Assembly: GCA_030272155.1 (NCBI GenBank)
Contig: CP126198.1
Location: 1,364,001-1,428,000 of the forward strand
Direction of reading: 5' to 3'
DNA from: Tetradesmus obliquus
Taxonomy: Eukaryota; Chlorophyta; Chlorophyceae; Sphaeropleales; Scenedesmaceae
DNA length: 64,000 nucleotides
The notes below the pieces were generated by a model. The model saw only the letters and a list, made by a program, of their open reading frames with translations, did no database searches and was not told where the DNA came from. Both the position numbers and the translations under genes were made by a program. Of this stretch, positions 24,236 to 36,200 are shown piece after piece; within the stretch, counting starts at the first letter, position 1, and each line of letters starts with the position of its first letter.

Positions 24236-26530
24236 AGACAGCGAGCTCAAGAAGGTCAGCGAGGACGCCAGCGCTGCGGAACGCAAGCTGACAGAGCTGC
24301 GCACCGAAAAGGAGCGCGTGGCGCGGCAGGTGTGGTTCGATGGGTGCACCTTCATGCAGAATAGCAGCACGCAATGATGCAGCAGGCGTTGCTAGCTGCA
24401 TGTCATGTTTGTTTTTGCTGGGTTTGTGAAAACTAAGTCTGCCGGCTGCGCTGCTGGCGTGGACGATGGATGTCCTCCAGTGATAATGAGTGACAGTTAG
24501 CAACCCTGTGCTTGCGTCAACTGACTTGGGATGGCTTTCAACAGTCTGAAGCAACCTGTGTTGACCTGCAGTGAGTTTGTTCTGGCCTGTGCCGACTTTC
24601 TTGTTTACAGAATTGAGTTTTGTGGCTGTGTGCAGGTGGACCTCACCTTCAATGACGCCTGGGCGGGACTGATGAACAAGTGCCTGGAGGCACGCATGCC
24701 GCAGTTCACATACAAGTGAGTGGTCGCTGCTGCTGCTGCTGCTGCTTCTGATGATGGTCATGATGACGTTGCATACTACGCTGTTTGCAGCACAACTCCC
24801 TGGCATCTGGTGGCTGATATGCACCTGACAGATGATGTGCGTATGTATGTTGACTTCACAGCTGGGTGCTGTTGCACCTTCCCATCACTCGTGCTTGAGC
24901 TGGTCGGGCGTTTGGTTCTCAGCTGTGGTGCTTTGTTGCTGTGCGGCCTGGCTGCTGCTGTGGGTTGTGTTGACCCCGTCAAGTGTTGCCAATCGTCCCA
25001 CTGTTGCAACTGGGTGTGCTGGGCCTAGCCGTACATGTGTGGCTCATTATATGGCTCCTGTACCTCGGGGTTTTTTTTGCCGCAGGTTTTGCTTCTTTGA
25101 CAAGGCCAGCCAAGTTGACAATGGTGGCGGCCATGAGACCAGCCTGGGCCTCTGGAGGGGCTTTGAGAAGGGAGGCACTGAGGTGGGTCGTCATCAAATC
25201 ATCAACAATCGTAGGCAGGGTTTGATGCCGGCGGCTATTGCCACAAGGCGCCCTCTCCCTGCTGCATGTTGCACTCCCATTCTTGCTGCGTCTTTGTGTT
25301 GCTGCTATGTGTTGCTTTTCAACTATCTGGGCAGGCGGTGTTTCACGGTGGAGTTTACTGCCACTAGGCGCTTACTCTCTTCTGCATACCCGCAACCCCG
25401 TTTTTGTTACGTCGTCGTGCTGTCATTAAACGTTGCGTGTCTGAACATCTGCGCAGGCGGTGTTTGATGGGGGCGACTACTGCCACAAGGCGCCTGTGCC
25501 AGCCTGCTGCATGTCCCCCACCCTGGATTTTGCATGTCAACCCAACTTTCACTGAACAACAAATCACCGTGTTCATACGCAGGCGGTGTTTGATGGCGGC
25601 GACTACTGCCACAAGGCGCCCGCGCGCAGCCTGCGCGTGCGGCTGGAGTGTGGCAGCGAGGAGAAGGCGTGGGACGCCAGCGAGCCCGAGGTCTGCAGCT
25701 ATGCAGTGCATGCGAGCACGCCGGCGGCATGCAAGACCGACAGGTGGGGCGCGTTTTTTCCCGCTCTGGTACTGGTTTGCTCAGCGCAGCATGTGGTGTG
25801 TCTGAGGTCTGCAGCTATGCGGTGCATGCAAGCACGCCGGCGGCATGCAAAACCGACAGGTGCGCGCATGTTATCCTCTTGGTCAGTGCAGCATGTAGTA
25901 TGCCACATGCAAGCGTGTTTGGTGTGGCTGCTTGCTTTGCAACTATTCCTGGAATAGTGATGCATCTGCTGCTGCGAGCGAGCCTGAAGTCTGCAGCTAT
26001 GCGGTGCATGCAAGCACGCCTGCAACATGCAAAACTGACAGGTACCCGCGGTTTGTCAATTCGTTTGTCAATTCCTTTGTCAATTCATTTGTCATTTTTT
26101 GTAAATCGGCAGTGTGCGATTGTGTCGTTGATGCAGTCTGTGGTGCGTCACACGTGAAGGTGTGTGCTTTTGTTGCTTGGTCAACTGACAACTTTTGGCG
26201 TCGCTGCTCCTCCTCTACCCTGCACACATAGATATGCAAGTATTTAGAAATGCATGCATAGACTTTCCCCGCAGGCTAGAGCAGCTGCAGGACAAAATGG
26301 CGTGGCATTTACGATATGCTAAAACGTATATGTACACATCGCAACATGCACCTAACTACATACACCTATGGCGCCGCAGGCTGAAGCAGCTGGAGGACAT
26401 CATGGCGTCGCTGCTTGCGGAGGAGGCCGCGCTAGCCGCAGAAATCGCGGCAGAAGAGGCGCAGCGGCAGGCCGACCTGGCGGTGTTGAGGGCGAAGATT
26501 GAGGGCGGCGGCGCGCACGACGAGCTGTGA
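19532..26530 (+). CDS. PRKCSH: Glucosidase II beta subunit (MRH domain, HDEL)
   Basis: Non-catalytic ER-lumen subunit of alpha-glucosidase II, which trims glucose from N-glycans in glycoprotein quality control. Twelve exons: 19532-19757, 19885-19980, 20351-20581, 21183-21430, 21902-21973, 22786-22861, 23114-23359, 24238-24329, 24636-24715, 25086-25182, 25583-25743, 26380-26530; all phases join, 591 residues. A signal peptide spans about 1-26. The PRKCSH-N/LDLa-like region at about 27-120 has [15 protein letters not shown] and [13 protein letters not shown] charged coiled coil (about 125-270) and an acidic stretch with [12 protein letters not shown] follow. The MRH domain (about 430-541) has [14 protein letters not shown], an Arg in [11 protein letters not shown], and SEPEVCSY, matching the Q/R/E/Y mannose-binding set. 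The protein ends in HDEL, an ER-retrieval signal. The start is the ATG giving a full signal peptide. An exon 5 donor further downstream, near 22184, is possible. Confidence 0.92.
20130..21182 (+). repeat. Exon-edge duplications in the coiled-coil exons of the GII beta gene
   Basis: A decayed copy of the start of exon 3 (DCC then QLSGCNNTC) sits at about 20227-20275, before the intact one at 20351. The exon 3 end ([15 protein letters not shown] then GT) recurs at about 20778-20822 and 20918-20955. The exon 4 start ([13 protein letters not shown] behind TGCTGCAG) appears at about 20989 and 21071 before the complete copy at 21183. Confidence 0.85.
21974..22785 (+). repeat. Intron 5 of GII beta with repeat array and in-frame hydrophobic extension
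   Basis: If exon 5 is not spliced at 21973, the frame stays open to a TGA at 22184-22186 and ends in a hydrophobic stretch ([17 protein letters not shown]) that could span a membrane. From about 22170 to 22430 a unit with GGGCACTGAGGTGACAGC and a CAG tract repeats four or more times, resembling the donor-edge arrays elsewhere. The rest has no gene. Confidence 0.55.
23460..23830 (+). repeat. Two extra copies of GII beta exon 7 end
   Basis: After exon 7 (donor after PDYEPFDG at 23359) the same block returns at about 23467-23640 almost intact ([18 protein letters not shown] to PFDG then GT). A shorter, decayed copy lies at about 23737-23822, where a TAG replaces the codon before PF. The order intact, near-intact, decayed suggests stepwise duplication. 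Confidence 0.85.
23985..24237 (+). repeat. Three-unit acceptor-edge array with (CTG)n, GII beta exon 8
   Basis: TGCTGCAG or CCGCAG followed by codons of the exon 8 start appears at about 24013 (diverged), 24105 (DSELKKV-like, then breaks off) and 24238 (full exon). The tract before the full exon is an uninterrupted (CTG)n of about 50 bp that ends in CAG at the splice site. Confidence 0.8.
25205..26045 (+). repeat. MRH exon duplicated at both edges
   Basis: The start of exon 11 ([13 protein letters not shown]) has decayed copies at about 25210-25245, 25334-25370 and 25456-25500 before the full exon at 25583. Its end ([19 protein letters not shown] then GT) has copies at about 25804-25859 and 25986-26040 after it. 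A decoy start of exon 12 (LEQLQDKM) lies at about 26275. Confidence 0.87.
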
Positions 26531-27150
26531 TGCGATGGCTGTGATGCTATCAGGGCTCTCATGTTGCAGCAGGCATTGCAACCGGCAGGCCGACCTGTAG
26601 GACCATGTGGCGGGGTAGCAGGAGAGGACTGGAGGCGGCGCTGGCAGTGAGGCCTGCATGACCAGCTGATGGGGCTTTGCGGTTCGGCCAAACCGCGGTC
26701 GCAGGCATCCTCGTACGCTGCATTGTGCGGCAGGGGTGTACGCGATATGGTGGCCTGGCGGCAGCCTCCAGCTTGCAGTTTGACTGCAAGCTACTGATGT
26801 GCAAAACTAGTACGCATCGTGTGCACAATCGCTGTGCTGGCATTCGACTTTAAATGAAATACAAAGATTGTGGCACGTGGCAAAGAGCAACTCTGTTTGT
26901 CTGGCGGTGCCGTTCATCCTTGGTGGACGCTGCTGGTTCATGCCCCTTCCGCCTGAAAAGCGCGCGCTGGCAAGCGATTGCTGTCACTTGTCACAAATTA
27001 CGCGGTTTTGATATGCTCACAAACTGCAGAGACAAACACATGATCGCCACCACAAACTGAGCAAGCACAAGGGTACACGAACCTCTTAGAACAGCCGTGT
27101 GCCATCAAACCGCCCTGGGTTTTGAAAGGCGGCCCACTCAAGGATCAAAG
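26531..27150. other. Intergenic, downstream of GII beta
   Basis: I see no gene or RNA here. The first part should hold the 3' UTR of the glucosidase II beta gene, but no TGTAA lies near the stop. An imperfect inverted repeat with GCAGTTTGACTGCAAGC occurs at about 26780. Confidence 0.4.
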
Positions 27151-27159
27151 CCTATTGAA

Positions 27160-29830
27160 TGGGCAACGCCTGCAGCCAGTGGCACCAGTTGTGGCCCCAC
27201 AGCCTGCACTGCAGGCCTGACACCAGTTGTGGCCCCACAGCCTGCACTGCCACCATTGGTCCCCCACAGCCTGCACTGCAGGCCTGGCAGTGGCACCGGT
27301 TGTGGCCCCACAACCTGCACTGCAGGCCTGGCAGGACAGCTATATCAGTATAGTAGTATAGTAGTATCAGTATCAGTGTGTAGTATAGTAGTATATACAC
27401 TGCTGGCAGCAGCTGTGGTGGCAGGCGTACGCCATGAGAGGCACAATGCACCATGGCCACAACAACCCAACATAATACCCTAACACAACAATGTAGCAGA
27501 ATGGTATTGTATTTTGATCCGGGGTCCCACTCCGTGGTTGTGTGGTAAGTGGCCACCGTGGTGAAGTAACACCGCCAGTGGCCATCACAGTGAAGTAACA
27601 TAACGTAACATAACATAACGTACTGCTCCGCATACTGCACCATGGGACACGTCCTACTTGCCAAGCATCTGTGACAGCCCCACACGTAGTGCACTGTAGC
27701 ATACTCTGCAGTGCGTTGATGCGGTTATATACCAACTTCCAAACTGTCAATCCACACTCTTGCATGGCCTTCAGCAAGCCTCAAATGCAAGCCTCAAATG
27801 CAATTGGGAAGTTTCAAAGGTTAGCCTCGCCCATTGGGGAGCCAATGACAGGCTCATTGGGCAGATAAAAGGCAACATACTGGTCCTTCAAACGGAAGCA
27901 ACCACCAGATCTCATGCACGACAGGCCAATGTCGAGTCTGGTTGGGTTGTTGCGTGCAGTGTGTGCAGCGCTAGCAAGGCAAAGGCTGCAGCTCTGGCAC
28001 AGCATGTGCAGCCCATTGAGCACCGCAACCTCATGAACAAGCTGATTGCAAGAAGCTGCCACGGCAACAAGCTGCCCCAGCAACAAGCTGCCACAGCAAC
28101 AAGCTGCCCCGGCAACAAGCTGCAATATCAACAAGCTGCACCTGCTGAAAGGCATGCTCAATCTGACACATGCCTCACCTCAACTCCTCAGCAGCAGCCA
28201 TTCTTCAGTGCTGAAAACCTAACCGCAGACTCCCAAAAGCATCCCACGCAAACCAACTGCTGCAAATATCTGCTCATGCTGCCACGCAGCTTCTGATAGT
28301 GGGGCAAGTGGTGCAAAGTACTACAAGACTGTCCATCTTCACAACAAGCAACAGCTGGCTGGCATACAGTTCAAACTGCTGGCAGGGGCTGTTGGCCAGC
28401 CCATGACAGGGGCTCAGCCAGCAGAGAGGCGTAAGAAAACACCTGGCGGGTAACGAACATGCCCACAGCAGCAGCACATGCATGTACGTGGCAGCAGCAC
28501 ATGCATGCGGGCTGCTTCAATGATGTCCCGGCAACCCCCGTGTTGCGCTTCTAAAAAGACACTGGCCAAGTTCGCCGCAGCCGCTGGGTTCAGGCACTCA
28601 CAGCCCAAACGGGTGTTTTGCGGCTGCGCGTTGCAGAGGGGGTAGCAGAAGCAGTAGCAACGCACAGCTGGTACACTCACACAGCAGCACACCCAGTGGG
28701 GCAACAGTGCATCAAATTTAGGCGAGCTTGCAAGTGTTGCTTTGTTGCGTCAAAACCCGAAATACCCGTGGCGCGGTTGGACCCTTACACTGCGCCAGAA
28801 ACAGCATTGTGCAGTTCTGCAATGTCCTGGGGAGGGGCACTCTCAAGCCGCTTCAGCTGCACACACAACCACATGCGATACAGAGCCCCGATAGTGTACC
28901 AGCTGCCCAAAGACAGATCAAATCAATCTTGCAGCTACACCAACAACACAACATACCACACACACGTACAGGCATAGATATGGAGCACACACACATGCCT
29001 GCAGAGTTTGCGAGAACTTCTTGACAACCGTGCAGGTGATCCCGCAGACCGTGCATGAGCAGCCTTCACGCAGACGCAACATGCATTGTAGAGTACACAA
29101 AACCTTGCAGGTGCTACAGGCAACACGCGGTGGCAAGCACTGCGTCATGCTGTTTGTGTTGTGCCGCCATTTTCGCTGGTCGAAACAGAGGGATCGGCCG
29201 TCTGCAAACATGCAGTTTCAGCCTGACTAAACATTCGAAACCTCAGGCACATACAACAGCCTCACTTTGCTGTTGGTTGGAAAGCCAGTACTGAGAAGAG
29301 GACATACACTGGCTGTCTGTTAATAACAAGCGTTAGTAACACGCCAACAGCGGCATCCCCAGTGGAGCCTGAGACTCAACCGAGGAGCTGCATTGCACAA
29401 CTTCAAGCGCACCAGTAAGCAGTACGTTGCACTGCCTTTTGGAAGACAGCAGTAAGCAGTGCATGCTGCCTTTGCAAGACAACAGTGAGCAGTGCATGCT
29501 GCCTTTGACAAGCAGCAGCAGACATAGCATGCTAGCTGTGAGCCGAGCAGATGCAACAAGCCTGTCAGTCAGCAAGCAGCCAGCACCACCCACGCAATGC
29601 CGGCCAGCAAGCAGCCAGCACCACCCACGCAATGCCGGCCAGCAAGCAGCCAGCACCACCCACGCAATGCCGGCCAGCAAGCAGCCAGCACCACCCACAC
29701 AATGTCGCATGCACAGGTCTCACCGCCCAGGCCGACTGCTAATAGAACAGTTGTACAGTACGCCGGTGCCGCCAGCATGCCGTGCACACACATCCTAAGC
29801 TGCCGGGTCCGCCCATGCTTCCGCACGCCA
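27160..29830 (+). repeat. Dispersed repeat, copy A (possible degenerate transposon)
   Basis: Long stretches match 62,620-64,000 in the same orientation and order: CACAGCCTGCACTGCAGGCC, GGCAGCAGCTG, ACAGATCAAA, and others through to the end. Copy A holds an extra segment at about 28,000-28,885 that copy B lacks. At the left end a block with GGCCCCACAGCCTGCACTGC is repeated four times (27,190-27,330). No frame resembles a transposase or reverse transcriptase. The duplication is seen directly; calling it a transposon is inference. Confidence 0.65.
29568..29707. repeat. Minisatellite, 4 x 35 bp
   Basis: Four head-to-tail 35-bp units contain CAGCAAGCAGCCAGCACCAC. The first three are nearly identical and the last has drifted. 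The related dispersed copy near 63,870 has a single unit, so the expansion happened after the two copies separated. Confidence 0.9.
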
Positions 29831-29887
29831 CGATGCAACTCAAGCAACTCATGCACCTCATGCACCTCAAGCTGTCATGGTGTGATG

Positions 29888-32800
29888 TCAGGCGCCGTCG
29901 CTTATCGACATGGCTAAGCTGAGCGGCTCGGCCTGCAGCCGCTCACACACATACGGCATCAGCGCCTCAGGAAAGCACGCCCACCAATATACTGCCCCCG
30001 GCTGATCAACAATCCACCCCCACGTCCACGCCGCGTACGTCACGACGTTCGGGTTTGCCCACAAAACGTTCGAAATGAGCAGCAACACTTTCAAATCCGC
30101 AGAGGTGGGCGCCTTGCTGAGCCACTTGTAGCTCTCAGGTTTTTTAGCCATTCCGCCTGCTGACCACAAACCCAGCCAGAACGAGTCTAGGTTGTGTGGC
30201 GGCTGCGACAGCGGCCTCAAAGCCGCATGTATGGCATCGTCCGTGTCGCTCGCTAGGTGACCGCCGGCTCTCACACACACTGCCTCTGCTTCCGGTGCTG
30301 TGAGCAGCGGGTCTCTGTAAAGGTCGAAGAAACCGCCGCCTGGGCGGGCCAGCGTGGCATTTGGCACCGCTGCATACACAGGCAGGCAGATAGCGGGGCA
30401 ACACCAGGAGGTTACATCAGTGTTGTAAGCAGCCCGGGACAGTGTAGATGCATGCAGGTGACGGATGCACAGCCGGGAGGCAGCAGCATACAGCGCCACT
30501 GAGACGGCATGATTTAATTGTACAGCCTCATCCTGCTCAAAGTCAAGAAGGTCCTCCTGCTCAAAGTCAAGAAGGTCCTCCTGCTCAAATTCAAGAAGGA
30601 GATTGCATTCCTCCAGTTATTGTTATTCGTTGTGAAGTGCTTGAAGCCATGACAACAATGTCATTGCTTAAACACGTGCAAGATAGAAGCCGCCGCTGCC
30701 TGAGGGGGGGGGGGGGGGGAGGGAGGGGCAGCATGGCATTCAGCAAGGCTTCAGGTAAGGCAGGCAGAGGGACAGGAGAGGAAGATGATTGTGTTGGTGT
30801 GGTAAGCGGTATCAAGCGGTTCAAACAAACAGCACAACACCCTGGCAGGCAGAGGCACGTGAAGGATGCTGCGCAGCATGACTGAGAGCCGCAATGATCA
30901 TTTTACACTTTTCTGCTTGCAGCCATGCCAACCGAGGCACGGTCCTGTTACATAACATGTTATGTTTGTTATGTTCAAGGTAGAAAACGCCTGGGCGGAC
31001 CGGCTGCACGCTAGAGCAATCAAGACTTGCCACCCCAGCCTCTCACCTATCCTGCAGTCCGCTGCTTCATCATGTGCCGACAGTACTCTGCCTGCCATTG
31101 CCGCCCCCTGAGAGGTTATAAGTCCCTTGGAGCACGGCGTGCATCTAGCAGGCCCGAAAGTATCTTTGTAGCTTCCCTCAGGGCAAATGTGGCATCCCCA
31201 GCCCACTGCAAAAGAGCCAGGAGGGCAATCTGCAATGCAGCAGTGCAGGAGGACACGTGAAGAGGCAGACACAAACAACAGAGGAGTGAGAGGGCGTGCC
31301 TAGGAAGCATTATTTGCAGCAGTGCACGATTGGGGACCCTGATCAACCACCGCAGCCACAGCTGCACCACCATGCTGTACGCCGGCACACAAACACAAAG
31401 CCAAGCGACCACAGCCGCCACAAGCCGCAACACACCCAAAACACGCATCAGCAGAGCAGCCTGGCCAGCAGCAGCATGCAACAAGCTCTCTGCTGCTTCA
31501 CATGCACACATGCAACACTCCCTTCTCTCGACCTTGAACCGAACATATTTCCACAGCAACCCTTGCCAGTGCACCCTTCGATGCTCTGCCCAAGCCACAC
31601 AGCCTCAGCTGCACTACAGCCGCGTGCGGCACAACATTCAAACACTCTAACATTACACAACAACTGGCAGTACTGCTGTCATGCAACATCCACGCTTGCC
31701 AGCGCACCTTTCGGCACCCCGCCCGAGCCCCGCAGCCACAGCTGCACCACAGCCGCGTGCAGCACACACTCCCTCACTGAACAACAACTGCTGACTCGCA
31801 TCAATCAATCCTCGCCAGCGCGCCTTTGGGCACCCCGCCCGAGCCCCGCAGCCACAGCTGCGCCACAGCCGCGTGCAGCACAACATTCAAACCCTCCGAC
31901 ATCACACAGCAACTGCTGATACACAAAATCCACGCTTGTCAGCGCACCTGTGGGCACCCCGCCCGAGCCTCGTAGCCACAGCTGCGCCACCGTGCTGTAC
32001 GCCGGCACGTTCCACACGCCGTCCACCCACAGTGACAATCGCCGCAAAACACCTGAAACACACATAACCAGCGAAGCCCTGTCCAGCAGCAGCAGGCAAC
32101 ATGCCGTCTGCTGCTTCACATACACAATGTAACACTCCTTCTCTCGACCTCGAACCGCACATAGTTCTACAGCAATCCTTGCCAGCGCACCTTTGGGCAC
32201 CCCGCCCGAGCCTCGTAGCCACAGCTGCGCCACCGTGCTGTACGCCGGCACGTTCCACACGCCGTCCACCCACAGCGACAACAGCCGCCACAAGCCGCAA
32301 AAAACCCACAACACGCACCACCTGCCCAACAACACCACGCAACATGTGTCAGACAAACACACAGCAAGCTCTATCATATGCTTCACAAACACACAGCAAG
32401 CTCTCCTCAAAACACCCCATGGCACCCACTGCTGACATGAAGAACAACCCTTGAGCTTGCCAGCGCACCTTTGGGCACCCCGCCTGAGCCTCGTAGCCAC
32501 AGCTGCGCCACCGTGCTGTACGCCGGCACATTCCACACGCCATCCACCCACAGTGAATTCGCCTCAAACGCCATGATATGCTTCATACTTGGCGCATTCA
32601 CCAGCTCCGTTAGCTGCGCCATGCTGTGCCCAGGAAGCGGGCTGTACCCCGTCTGCATCCGCAGCAGCTGCAGCCCCGACTGCGGCGCGGTGAACGTGTC
32701 CTGCGAGTATCCGGACGTCGTTATATCGTTGCGCCCGGTCGTGATGTATTTGAAGCTGTTGGGCTCGCTGGATTTCAGGTGTATCGCGCCCGCGCCGTTT

Positions 32801-33044
32801 CTGACGTAGAAACGGAACTCCGACAGCTTCGGCAGCGCCCCGAGGACCGCAAAATCCATGGTGCCCCACGAGCCCCCAGGGCCAGAGGATTTGCTCTCGT
32901 CAAAGCCAAGCTCCGTGTTGTTTAAAATAGGAAAGCCGTCCTCATCGAGCCGGCGCATGCGCGTGCGCGGCGCGGTGCCGGCCTTGCGGTTGTAGTTCAT
33001 GGCCAGCAGCCAGCCGCCGCCGTCAGTCTGCATGTCGCAGTACA

Positions 33045-33077
<33 letters not shown>

Positions 33078-33245
33078 GGCGGCACTGCGTTGAGAGTTGT
33101 AGTTCATTGCCAGCAGCCAGCCGCCGCCGTCGGTCACCATGTCGCAGTACACCTGGCAACAGCAGCAGCAGCAGCAGCGCATTGAGAGTTGTAGTCCATT
33201 GCCAGCAGCCAGCCGCCGCCGTCGGTCACCATGTCGCAGTACACA

Positions 33246-33282
<37 letters not shown>

Positions 33283-36200
33283 GCGTTGGGAGTTGTGACG
33301 CTGTGGCATGGCCTTGCAGTTGTAGAACATGGCCAGCAGCCAGCCGCCGCCGTAGGTCTGCATGTCGCAATACACCTGGCAGCAGCAGCAGCAGCGGCAG
33401 CAGCAGCAGCAGCAGCGCGTTGAGAGTTGTGGTTCATTTCCAGCAGCCAGCCGCCGCCATCGGTCTGCATGTCACAGTACACCTGGCAGCAGCAGCAGCA
33501 GCAGTCCGGTAAGCGTCATGATACTGTTGCATGGCCAGCAGCCAGCCGCCGCCGTCGGTCACCATGTCGCAGTACACCTGGCAGCAGCAGCAGCAGCAGC
33601 GGCAACAGCAGCAGCAGCAGCGCGATGAGAGTTGTGGTTCATTGCCAGCAGCCAGCCGCCGCCGTCGGTCTGCATGTCGCAGTACACCTGGCAGCAGCAG
33701 CAGCAGCAGTCCGGTAAGCGTCATGATACTGCTGTATGGCCAGCAGCAGGCCGCCGCAGTCGGTCTGCATGTCGCAGTACACCTGGCAGCAGCAGAAGCA
33801 GCAGCAGCAACAGCGGCAACAGCAGCAGTGCGTCGCGAGTTGTAGTTCATGGCCAGCAGCCAGCCGCCGCCGTAGGTCTGCATGTCGCAGTACACCTGGC
33901 AGCACCAGCAGCAGCAGCTGCAGTGCGTTGAGGGGTCTTGACGCTGCGGCATTGAAGGCCGCCAGCCGCTGCCTTGATCTAGCTATATTAGTGGTACTGT
34001 GTAGGGCACTGAGCAGCAGCAGCAGTAGCAGCAGCCACAGCAGCAAGGCTGCAGACGCAATGGCACACACATGCATGTTGCAGGTCGTTATATGGAACAC
34101 ATGTCTGGCGCGTTACATTGGTTATGTCAACAAAGAAACATATTTTGTCCTACTGCTCCATGCTGTCATGCAACCCACCTGGTACTGCTTGCCGTTGATG
34201 GTGACAGGGTACACGCCGCTGACATTGGTGACGCCAATGTACTGGTCACACAGCAGGTAGTCGGCAGCTGCAGGCATGCAGCGTGCAGCAAAAACAGATC
34301 ATGGAAACTTCGAATCGCGGCTCAGACACACCCAAGTGAAGTGCCAGAGATACGATGTCGCTGTTGGTGCTGCTGCTGCTGCTGCATAACAGAATTGTGC
34401 CTGCAGATGATGCTGTCGTTGGATTCGGCAACTGCGCGCACTAGCAGCCAGCAAACAAAGTGCTTGCTGCCGCCGCTGCTGGTACACACCTTGCACCTGA
34501 CCCTGTGGCCCTATTTGGCAACACATTGGCCCATGCATAGTGCGCGCCGCTGCCGCCGCTGCTGCTGCTACTGCCACTGCTGCTACTGCCTACTTGATCT
34601 TATTCAAACATCAAATCACACCTGGCTTGCAGTCGCTGGCGTCATCATGATCTGCAGCAGTCTGGCCCAATGTGACTGTGCCGGATGGGCAAGGCTGGCA
34701 CACGCCGGACCCCACAACTGCACAAAACACGCAGCACATTGCACAAGTCGGGGCTAAGTCAAGTTCAAAGCAAAAGCATTGCAGCAACCCCGAACAGCTG
34801 CTGCTGCTGTCACAGCCGTAGAAGCAGTCAGACTGCCTGTAGCCTAGTAACAATCATTGTATGAGGGAGGAGCGTCGGCTGCTGCTGCCGCTGCCGCTGC
34901 TGCTGCTGGTACAGGCAAGCTTTGAGCAGCGGTGCATGTTCACAGGAGGTGTGGGTGCTGCAGGTGGCTGCCAAACATGGGCTGTAGCAAGATGTCAGAC
35001 CTGCTGCTGCCAATGATGCTGCGCTCAGCATGTCCTGCAAGCTGCTGACCTGTTTTGATAGTGTCATCTGGGCACACAACGCAGCTGGAGCCAGTAACGG
35101 CCTGGCCAGGAGGGCACTCTGCGCAAGCAGCAGCAGCAGCAGCAGCAGCAGCAGACGTGTTTCTGTTGTAGTTCTGCCTGCTTGACTTCGCTTACAAGCA
35201 GTCTCCTGCATTGCGCATACTACAGATGTAAAATAGGCCTATGAGGCCAGCACCCTACAGAGAAGCTAGCTTCAACAGCTCCATGCTTGGAGGCATGTAC
35301 AGCACTACATGCACTGCTGAACACAAACTGCTGCCTCATGTGGCTGCGGACAACAGCAGCAGCAGCACCCGCCCAACACCAGCAAAACAACACCCAGCAG
35401 CAGCACCAGCAGCAGCAGCAGCAGCAGCACTCACCGAGCTGCACCAGTGTGTTGAACATAGTGGGGCTGATGCCGCACACATGCAGCCTCACTCCCCCAA
35501 GGCTCCTCGATAAGTCCGGCTGCTTCTGCGCCTCATCCAGGTATGTAAACACACCCCGCTTCGCATTGTCCTGCACAAACTGCAAAATATCAAGCTGCAG
35601 GAACTCAGCCACGCCTGCAACCCAGTCATCTTTTTGCCCCATGTACCAGTAGCAGCCTGGGGATTCGGCGTCAAGCTCGATTGGCCGCTGCTGCAGCTGA
35701 GTAGGAGCCGCAGGAGCCAATCTGCAATTCATGGTGTATGTCTCCTCCACATTGCCGACGCCAGCAGCACCGTAGCTGACTTTGACCAGGCCATTCCTGC
35801 CAAAGCCAGGACCCAGGGGCAGCAACACCCACCAGAAGAATGCTGCGTTGTCGTACCTAAGCAGTAGACAAAAGCAGCACGCACAGGGGAGCAGCAACAG
35901 CTCCAGCGAGTGAGTCAGGGTGAGTTGAGCAACGTCCTGCAAGTGCTGCTGCAGGTGCAGGCAGGATCCGGCAGGATCCTGCAAGCGCTGCTGTAGTTGC
36001 AGGCAGAATCTTGCAGATCCTGCAAGTGCTGCTGCAGCTGCAGGCAAGATCTGGCTGCTGCTGCAGATAGGAAAGCTCAACAGGAACAGAACATAAAGCT
36101 GATGAAGCTGACACACTTGCTGTCATGCAGCTGCTTGTGCTTGTTCATGGGGTCGCTGCCGCTGGTGACACCGCTGCTGCTGCTGCTGCTGCCGTCGCTG

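Noticed and set aside
33030-33905. Regular repeat-spacer appearance like a CRISPR array
   Set aside because: The repeated part is a translated exon start with a splice acceptor, the spacers are CTG tracts, and the genome is eukaryotic.
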